31,172 nt of DNA, from positions 367,505 through 398,676 of the forward strand of contig BJOX01000250.1 in the NCBI GenBank assembly GCA_009731375.1. Direction: 5' to 3'. Below are positions 20,736-31,172 of the stretch, piece after piece; position 1 is the stretch's first letter, and every line of letters begins with the position of its first letter. The position numbers were made by a program, and so were the translations under genes. The notes beneath the pieces were generated by a model. It saw only the letters and a program-made list of their open reading frames with translations. It did no database searches and was not told the DNA's origin. This DNA is from Paulinella micropora (taxonomy: Eukaryota > Cercozoa > Imbricatea > Euglyphida).

Positions 20736-20818
20736 CCTACCTACCTACCTATCTATCTACCTACCTACCTACCTACCTATCTATCTATCTATCTATCTAT
20801 CTATCCATTTATCTATCC

Positions 20819-20851
<33 letters not shown>

Positions 20852-20904
20852 CCTACCTACCTACCTACCTACCTATCTATCTATCTATCTATCTACCTAC
20901 CTAC

Positions 20905-20975
<71 letters not shown>

Positions 20976-21000
20976 CCTATCTATCTATCTATCTATCTAG
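20516..21000. repeat. (CT)n and (TATC)n array
   Basis: CT tract then long TATC/TACC repeat after the 110-residue gene. No gene. Confidence 0.95.
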
Positions 21001-21087
21001 ATATGATAGAGGAAACAAAAATGTGAAAATAAACATAAATGTAAATACAAGGGAGAAATAGATAGGAAAATATAAGAGCAGACCTAG

Positions 21088-21089
<2 letters not shown>

Positions 21090-21154
<65 letters not shown>

Positions 21155-21271
21155 CATCTATCTACCTATCCATCTATCTACCTATCTATCTATCTATCTA
21201 TCTATCCATCTATCTATCTATCTATCTACCTACCTACTTACCTATCTATCCATCCATCTATCTATCCATCC

Positions 21272-21316
<45 letters not shown>
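21090..21316. repeat. (TATC)n array
   Basis: TATC repeat with scattered CATC and TACC units, ending at the RING-finger exon. Confidence 0.95.
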
Positions 21317-21318
<2 letters not shown>

Positions 21319-21360
21319 CCCTTCTCCTTTTGATTTCTCTATCCCTGAAAATTTACTAGG

Positions 21361-21655
21361 GTTAGAACTGATAGTGGATGAAAAATATTTAAATGCTACA
21401 GCATCACTTAAGGACTGTACTGTGTGTTTGAAAAAGTTTTTTCTGTATGACTCTTTGCGAATAACTGCATGTCTTCATTCCTTTCATAAAAAATGTTTGG
21501 ACAAGTGGTTCGCTACAGACCCACTATCACTATATGCATGTCCTCAGTGTTTGCAAGACATCGCGCGCCGCAGTTGCCAAAAAATGTTTAAATTTGTGGT
21601 TCGCTACAGACTCACTATCACTATATACAATTGTTCTGTTTGTAAGACATTGTAG
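21361..21655 (+). CDS. RING-H2 finger protein, 3' exon
   Basis: Exon coding a RING-H2 zinc finger of the kind found in E3 ubiquitin ligases. The pattern is C-x2-C-x14-C-x-H-x2-H-x2-C-x14-C-x2-C, visible as [13 protein letters not shown] and CPQC, with the Trp two residues after the sixth ligand expected for E2 contact. The start chosen is a likely splice acceptor (TTTACTAG|GG at about 21360), because no ATG lies nearby and the frame runs up into the TATC repeat; the 5' part is therefore missing. After CPQC the frame enters a second, shifted copy of the RING end (91-bp tandem duplication) and stops at TAG, giving a short abnormal tail. It could be a pseudogene. Confidence 0.72.
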
Positions 21656-21660
21656 TTGCA
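21488..21660 (+). repeat. 91-bp tandem duplication in the RING exon
   Basis: GTGGTTCGCTACAGAC occurs at 21505 and 21596, followed in both by CACTATCACTATAT. The offset of 91 is not a multiple of three, so the second copy is read in another frame. Confidence 0.85.
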
Positions 21661-22190
21661 GCCTTAAACTATTAATAGTTAATAAACTTGTCTAAATGAA
21701 AACTTATTTATGCTACTATGTTTCCGGAATATTAATACAAACTACACAAATTTCACCGTCTTGGTTCCCAACGCTATGAATAAATCACCTTTGACACTGA
21801 TTATTAATAACTATTATCAACTTAACGATAGTTATGCAAAAACTTAACGTTTTCTGCTTGAACAACGTTTTATACTTAATTAAAATGATTTGTGGCGTAA
21901 TTTTTTGAGTTAAAACAGGAGGCAAATATTCTATTAAAACAGTGTTTACGTAAAAAACTTTAACTGAAAACACAAGATCAAGAATATAACTTTGATCTAC
22001 AAATAGTGTTTTCATCCACAAACAAAATAATCAAATTAAAGTAATTATTATCAATAAAATAACTAAAAATATTAAATAAAAAATTTAATTAAATGACAAG
22101 CATAATTAATGTTTCACCGCCGAACACCAAATTACACTTTTAAGTGTATTGCACTTCTGCTAGATTTCTCGATCACAGATTCCCAAGTCA
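21661..22190. other. AT-rich spacer between convergent genes
   Basis: Very AT-rich; no coding signal. It separates the RING exon (plus) from the coiled-coil gene (minus), so both 3' ends should lie here. AATAAA-like words are frequent and none can be singled out. Confidence 0.5.
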
Positions 22191-25560
<3,370 letters not shown>

Positions 25561-25599
25561 GTGCCTGTTGGTTTTTTTGATTTTTTTTATTTTTTTTTA

Positions 25600-26430
25600 A
25601 TTTTTTTTTACAGTTTCAAATTGTTTAAGCCGGCTCCCTCAATTTACCCAGAAAGTTACTCATTGATATTGCTGTTGACATTCAAGACAACAAAAAAAAT
25701 TGATTTTTCTGTTTTGGTTGGAATTTCAGTTTTGGTTGGAATTTTGATTTTGGGTGAAAATTTGAATTTTTCAAATTAACGGCTATATTCGTCCGCAAAA
25801 TATCGTAAATTTTCGCGAAATGTTACCGTTAAATTTGAAAATTTGAATTTTTGTCACAAAAATGAAAAACTGTCACAAAAATGAAAATCTGACACAAAAA
25901 TGAAAAAATAATTTTTGTTGTTGTCTTGAATGTCAACAGCAATATTTTTAATCACAATTGTGCCAAAAAGTCGACAAATTTGATCATCGGGGACGTATAT
26001 TGAAAATGTCCACCACATTATATTCCACCATTATATGGTTCAATTTCCTTTGTGGGGTTCACGCCCCTGGGGGCCCCCCCCCCACCACTCCCGTGTGCTG
26101 GTTTTGGTTTGGGTGAGTTTGGGGGGCCGTTACTACCCATGGGCTGACTGGAATTACAGCTTGAGCGACGTATCTGAGAAAAATTTTAGGCACTGGAGTA
26201 CTGCGCGGCTGGTACTGGTTTCCTTTTCCTAGTCAAAAATGTTCCAGTCTCAAGCTTAGTCGAAGTGTGGCGGAACAACTATTTTACACTTTTCACAACT
26301 CACAGAACTCAGTACATCAAATAATGCCCTGCGGGCCGAATATATATCGGGTGTGCCTGCATAATCCCTTCTCCCCCGGCCCCGAGCGCGCTCACCCTTA
26401 TGCGCGCGAGAAGTCGAACGGTAAGTTACA
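25600..26430. other. Spacer with a foldback element
   Basis: T-rich at the left. Apart from the foldback element at 25667-25944 no supported feature; a C run is at 26080-26090. A short plus-strand open frame at 26267-26581 crosses into the next element and has no recognisable protein. Confidence 0.45.
25667..25944. mobile_element. Foldback (MITE-like) element, 278 bp
   Basis: Terminal arms are TATTGCTGTTGACATTCAAG followed by ACAACA; the first 26 bp are perfect and matching continues to about 36 bp with one mismatch. The interior is AT-rich with repeated CACAAAAATGAAAA words and is partly self-complementary. It has no coding capacity. A related half-element ends at 28565. Confidence 0.75.
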
Positions 26431-27790
26431 CATATGTAAGTTCTCCTGGTCGTTAGAGCGCCCATCAACTTCAAAGCAGGTAAACTTATTCAATATTCAA
26501 GATTTTGAGGTGCTGTTTGCACGAAATTCAATGTTTTTATTGGGAATAGGTAGCAGACTGTGTAGTTTTTCAGTGTATTAAGGTATTGCTGTGTTCCAGA
26601 GTATGTTCTGAATTTTGACAAATTAATTTTCGACCTATGTTTTCCTAGTTTTTTTTTTAAACCGTACTTCTCTGCAAAACCCTTAGGCAGGATTACTCGT
26701 GCACTTGTGTGTAAAAAACGAGTGCAGAGTGCATCATGCAAACAGCATTTTCAGTTAAAAACACCATACTTGCTATGTCCTGAGAAGTGAAAATTGCGGT
26801 CGAAAATAAGGGTGAAAAATAGTTAGCTACCGCTTTTTTCTAAACAAACACTTGTGTCATGCTTGATTTTGCTTGAAACGATGTGGTTTGAACATTTACC
26901 TGCTTTGAAGTGCTTGAACCTCCGACATGATTTTGGTGGCGCCGGCCCGTGAATTTCTGTGGCAATGTTTGACAAGACCATGCCAATTCCCGAAGAGGAA
27001 ACCAGAAAAATTTCCAAAAAATATTTGAACAGACATGCCTATCGACATACGTAGCCTTTGAAGTGAAGGCCGCACTAATTTTTTTTATTTGACTGTTTTT
27101 GTGGGGTCGAGATTGGTAAAAGTCATGGCTAGAGAGGGTTTTGTGTTTTTTTTGTGTGTGTTTCTCATGCATACTTTCACGTCCCGTGGCCTTGCACAGT
27201 CTTTCCAAACGTTGTGCCCATGCTGTCTGCAAAATAGTGTGTTATAAACTTATCTATAGCATGTGTTGTTCTTTCTTCCATGAAGCCATTTTTTGCACCT
27301 GTCTTGTAGCACTCCTATATGTGTTGTGTGTGCTTTTCTGGGAATGTAATGTGCTGAATCTATTCACAATCACATGGTCTTTGTTTTGCATATGTTCAAC
27401 TACTCCTTTTTTTGTAACCCTGCTATTGGTGATCTGTTCTGGGCTGCAGACAGGCTAAAAAAATCATGGGTGAAATCTTTAGAGATTTTCAATTTTTTTC
27501 TGCACTTTCTGTACTACTGGCAAAATGTTTTTATTAAATAGTCTCTTTGATTTCCTTCACTTTCTGTACTTGTGCCGGCCTTGTGTTTAAATCAAAAAAT
27601 TTCTGAGTGAGGGCCTTATGATCTATTTTTGCTGATTTTGGCAGGTTTGTTTGCAGGCTTAAGGTTACCTTTTTGTAAAAAACTTTGTACATTTAATTAT
27701 CATCACAAGCACAATTTTTTGAGGTGGCAAGGTGGCCAGTTTTTTCCGGTAGGGGGTACGACCACTCGCACATAGGAGAACTTACATATG
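26431..27790. mobile_element. 1.36-kb element with terminal inverted repeats
   Basis: The left end CATATGTAAGTTCTCCT (26431-26447) is the exact reverse complement of the right end (27774-27790); the longer repeat including GCGAGTGGTCGT is intact at the right end and shortened at the left (GGTCGTT). A 17-bp inverted repeat, ACTTCAAAGCAGGTAAA, lies inside (26468-26484 and 26895-26911). I see no transposase; it looks non-autonomous. The extra copy at 8219-8251 shows the end sequence is repetitive. Confidence 0.6.
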
Positions 27791-28436
27791 CCTCCGCCGA
27801 CCAATTTCAGAACTGATCATACTCATGATAGCTTTGAATGCAAAACTTGATTCACATGATTCAGTGTCTGCCACCGTGACTTGCTTCGGAGAGTCAGTGG
27901 CATTTTTTTATTTTTTTTCTCCCTCGTATTTTCTTTCTCTTTTTCTATTAATAAAATTTTTTTGTAATTTTTTTTCTTATTGTTGTTTATTTTTTTGTGT
28001 TTTTGTTTTTTGTTCTTGTTTGTGTTGATCGCTGTTTTTTTGTTGTTATTTATGTGTATAATATTTTTGTTGGTTTTTTTGGGAAGGGGGGGGGGTTTGT
28101 GTTTTTGGTTTTTTTTTGTTTTGGGGCGGGGGGGGGGGGGGGGGGGATTTTCNNNNNNNNNNCCTCCCTCCCTTTCTCTCTCGTGTGCAAATATGCATTA
28201 TGATCTCCTTTTCAGCTGCGGTCAGTAGCTGCTCAGTACGAACATTATATTCCATAACTGAGGCGTGACTCGCCTCCTGAAATTAAATATCAAATCATCT
28301 GATTGCTAACTCATATTAATATTATATTGGCTCTTCTTCTATGTTTTTAATGTTAATTAGTAGTATTAACAACTAAATCAAGTTTTTCATTAATAAATTA
28401 TTTATAATATTAAGTTAACAACCGTCTTGAAGTTCC
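27791..28436. other. T-rich spacer with a gap
   Basis: Long T and TTG/TTTG tracts, a G run and a 10-N gap at 28153-28162. Nothing else supported. Confidence 0.5.
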
Positions 28437-28565
28437 AAACCGAAAATTGAAAATTTCATTCAAAACTGAAAAAATACATGAAAATCAAGATTTCAACGAA
28501 AACCGAAAAACTGACTCAAAAATGAAAAACTAATTATTTTTTTGTCTTGAATGTCGTCAGCAATA
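28437..28565. mobile_element. Partial copy of the foldback element
   Basis: The right end GTCTTGAATGTCGTCAGCAATA closely matches the terminal arm of 25667-25944, and the adjoining CTCAAAAATGAAAAACT words match its interior. No matching left arm was found, so it is a half-element. Confidence 0.6.
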
Positions 28566-28904
28566 TTTACTAATTCACTAATAAGTCACCGTGCTTCCAC
28601 GCTTCAGCAACTATTGATTTATCAATCATGTGTGTAGCGTAGGATACCGTCTGAGCATTTTACAATTGATACTAGCCTGATGTTTTTATGTATATTAAAA
28701 ATGTGTAACGAAAATATATGAAAAAAAGTGGTTGGTGCATGTTTTCAGTTTTATATTAATATTTAAGTCACTTCCAGCCGGGTTAAGCTATGACATCCTG
28801 GTTTTCACAGATCGCTTCAAAAACACTTGATTTTATTAATCTGTTTCGTACTATAGGAATTTACAATTGGTATTGATGTTTTTATTGAAGTTGAAACTTG
28901 AACT

Positions 28905-28949
28905 AGATCCACAGACTTGAATGTGGATTGTATCCACAAATGTGGATCT
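28905..28949. repeat. Nested TGTGGAT palindromes
   Basis: AGATCCACA (28905), TGTGGAT (28922), ATCCACA (28932) and TGTGGATCT (28941) alternate in orientation and can fold in more than one way. Role unknown. The stretch 28566-29474 has no other supported feature. Confidence 0.6.
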
Positions 28950-29474
28950 TGCCGGCCCGGCAGAGTAAGTGTTAAGTAATAGTGGACATAACTGAGGAGG
29001 AAGGGACTCTAATTAATGTCCAATGCCTCTTTTGCTGTTCATGATTTTTCAGCACTGACTTGAACCACTTTTTTGGGTACTGGATGAAGTATTTGATAGT
29101 GAGCCAAACGTTCTTGCACCGCAAATAGCGATGAATATTTGTATGACATTTTGTGGCGCCTGCCGTGAACGCCAGTGCCACCTTAATACTTGCCACTAGT
29201 AGGAATAAGTGGGAAACGTATTATTAAATCTGGCCATGATTGAATTTCTTGAATACGGAAGCGGCAGCAGCGGCTAAACTCAAGTATCATCTCCTTTTAC
29301 TAAGGATAGGATGACACTAGCTGAGGCTACTAGCTGAGGAAGAAGAGGAGCCTAGAGAGCCGAGAGTACCACAGACAGTGAGGAGCAGAAAGGCGAGGAA
29401 CTTGAGAGAGCAAGAAGATAGCAAAGCCAGGCAGCTGCAAGCAAAAACTAGGGAAGCTGGCTCCGAAGTAAAGT

Positions 29475-30256
29475 CTACATGTTTCTTTTCTTCTTTTGGT
29501 TGCTCCGCAAGGATTGTGTTGAGCTGGCCAGTTTAATACCTGGTTGAATTGTGCGACGCTGAGCTGACGTTATCGGCTGCTTCATTTTTTCGACCTGCAC
29601 GTTAGGACACCCATGGATGATGTAGAATGATATTTCACTGTGATACTTAAAATTTCGAACGCGAATTCTGGACATGTGTGCAGGCGCGCTACATAATGTA
29701 CCTTCACCAGATATTCCCGAATTGCATGTGCATGCTTCAACTGTAACGCCTGAGGGAATTTCGAGGTGAGCTCTTCTGGTTTCAGGCTGGTCTTGAGGCT
29801 CACATCGAATGACCGCCAAGCACCGTCTTTGCTGAGAAACTCACAGAAAGGCAAATCTGGTGACAGATTCGAAGACTTGAGATTGCGCACAATGATACGA
29901 GAAACCGCAACCAGGGCCAATCTCGCAGGGATAAAGTCCAGACACTTACTCAGCTTTGCCTCGTTTTCAGGCCCCAGTCCCAGCTTGTAGATGGGGTCCA
30001 CAGCGTCCGCAAAGAGATCGAAGGATTTCTCTTCCATGATCTCATATATGCCCACCACCTTGGAGAGCGGGAATCTGCCGAAGTGATCGCAAAAATCCTT
30101 TATCTCGGGTTGATCTTTGAAGTTAAAATAGTGTTCGCAGTAGGCAGTCAGGGAGGTCTCGGGCAACCCTCTGGTACGAGCTACGAAAGTCAGGACCATG
30201 CCTATGCAATAAGCCGCAGCATACACAAGCCTCCCTACTTCGCTCTTGCCTACTGC

Positions 30257-30334
<78 letters not shown>

Positions 30335-30656
30335 ACNNNNNNNNNNTCAGTAAATATGGTGTGCGGTGTACCGAAACTTTCGGCTAGCGAGGCAGATGGT
30401 TTGACTTGCTGCACCTCCTTGGCCTCTACCATCTGTTGTGAAACGTGAGCAACGATGTCCTCCAGGATTCGACTGATGGCCTCCTGAAAATTTTCTTTGA
30501 AAGGCAAGATCGGAACTTTGTTCTCGATAAGCTTTCGCTGGCTCAAGGTTTTTTGAAAGAGAATGAGTTCGATACGCGGAAGGGAATACGAGATAGATCG
30601 ACCAGAGCCAAAAGCAGGCGACTGAAGACCATGATTCAGAATACTTGGATCCCAGC
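29475..30656 (-). CDS. Three 3' exons of an unrecognised gene, 317 residues
   Basis: Exons on the minus strand: 30656-30372, 30252-29702 and 29594-29475, stop TAG. Introns 30371-30253 (holding a run of C/G and a 10-N gap) and 29701-29595 are GT-AG with matching phases (1, then 0). The second ends CCTAACGTGCAG, a classic branch-point and acceptor arrangement. The product has a helical Glu/Lys-rich part (FQEAISRILEDIVAHVSQQM), then a mixed region (CEHYFNFKDQPEIKDFCDHF, FIPARLALVAVSRIIVRNL) and a basic tail ending QKKKRNM. No known domain seen. The first exon begins at an acceptor (TTTTTGCACAG), so 5' exons lie beyond. Confidence 0.68.
30257..30346. repeat. Long C homopolymer and 10-N gap
   Basis: A run of roughly 78 C followed by N (30337-30346), inside the first intron of the 29475-30656 gene model. 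The length is probably an assembly artefact. Confidence 0.8.
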
Positions 30657-30689
30657 CTGTGCAAAAAGCAATAACAAAACACACATATA

Positions 30690-30818
30690 AATAACCGGAA
30701 AATTCAAATAAATAAATAAGTAAATCAAGGAATCAATAAAATCATCAACTTAATGAATAAACAAATCAATCAATCAAAGAGTTAGACGAACGAATAAATG
30801 GCTTGATGAAATCAATGA
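30690..30818. repeat. Imperfect AATA/AATC tetranucleotide repeat
   Basis: Degenerate AAATAAAT, AATCAATC and related units. No gene. Confidence 0.7.
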
Positions 30819-30868
30819 AATTCTAAATCATCATAATCATAATCATAATCATGATCATAATAATGATC

Positions 30869-30920
<52 letters not shown>

Positions 30921-30991
30921 TAATAATAATAATAATAATGATGATGATGATGATGATGATGATGATAATAACAATAATGATAATAATAATG

Positions 30992-31034
<43 letters not shown>

Positions 31035-31051
31035 TAATAATAATAATAATG

Positions 31052-31084
<33 letters not shown>

Positions 31085-31112
31085 GCAATAATAATAATAA
31101 TAATAATAATAA
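30819..31112. repeat. (AAT)n/(ATG)n trinucleotide repeat
   Basis: Long AAT repeat with a central GATGATGAT block. Likely intronic to the minus-strand gene. The last 60 bases of the window (31113-31172) are unique and GC-richer, perhaps a further exon, but too short to call. Confidence 0.9.
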
Positions 31113-31172
31113 TAGTGCTTCTCTGTCAATGGCTGATGCATTTCTGCACATGCGCCTCCATCGTCTCACCCG

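Noticed and set aside
19172-21061. Open frames of Tyr-Leu-Ser-Ile repeats
   Set aside because: TATC repeats read openly in several frames; no unique protein sequence or start site is attached.

Overview
The window is nuclear DNA from an intron-bearing eukaryote. The evidence is a set of multi-exon gene models with GT-AG introns whose reading phases agree at every junction, a Ty1/copia retrotransposon, and very large amounts of simple-sequence repeat. I cannot place the organism. Most introns are short (25-126 nt), which suits a protist, alga, early-diverging fungus or small compact-gened animal. Several gaps (runs of N) interrupt the assembly, and the short ones sit beside long G or C homopolymers.

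Layout. 1-454: AT repeat and left flank. 455-7999: a Ty1/copia element on the minus strand with two 311-bp LTRs, a candidate 5-bp target duplication (AATAC), a polypurine tract and a primer-binding-like site. Its gag-pol region has the copia order (gag, zinc knuckle, protease, integrase, RT, RNase H) but is broken by several frameshifts and in-frame stops, so it looks dead. 8005-9654: AT-rich spacer with two gaps. 9655-13442 (minus): a ten-exon gene whose exons join in phase to give 750 codons of unknown function; one intron is swollen by microsatellites. 13511-16300 (minus): a SET-domain protein with a huge Ser/Thr tail encoded by trinucleotide repeats and an acidic C-terminus; it could be spliced to the previous gene. 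16435-19171: microsatellites, a 47-bp minisatellite, a broken PIF1-type helicase fragment and a 179-bp satellite with a perfect hairpin. 19911-20445 (plus): a two-exon gene for a 110-residue Cys-rich-tailed protein with a TATG-repeat intron. 21361-21655 (plus): a RING-H2 exon with a 91-bp internal duplication. 22191-25560 (minus): a seven-exon coiled-coil gene whose fourth intron is a 2.1-kb compound repeat array. 25600-29470: spacer with a foldback element, a 1.36-kb terminal-inverted-repeat element and smaller palindromes. 29475-30656 (minus): three exons of an unrecognised protein. 30690-31112: tetra- and trinucleotide repeats.

The main theme is the relation of microsatellites to genes. 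In these gene models, repeats with 2- or 4-bp units lie in introns between phase-compatible exons, while the repeats inside the long SET-gene reading frame all have 3-bp units. The genes do not form an obvious pathway. All gene models are read by eye and have no transcript support.
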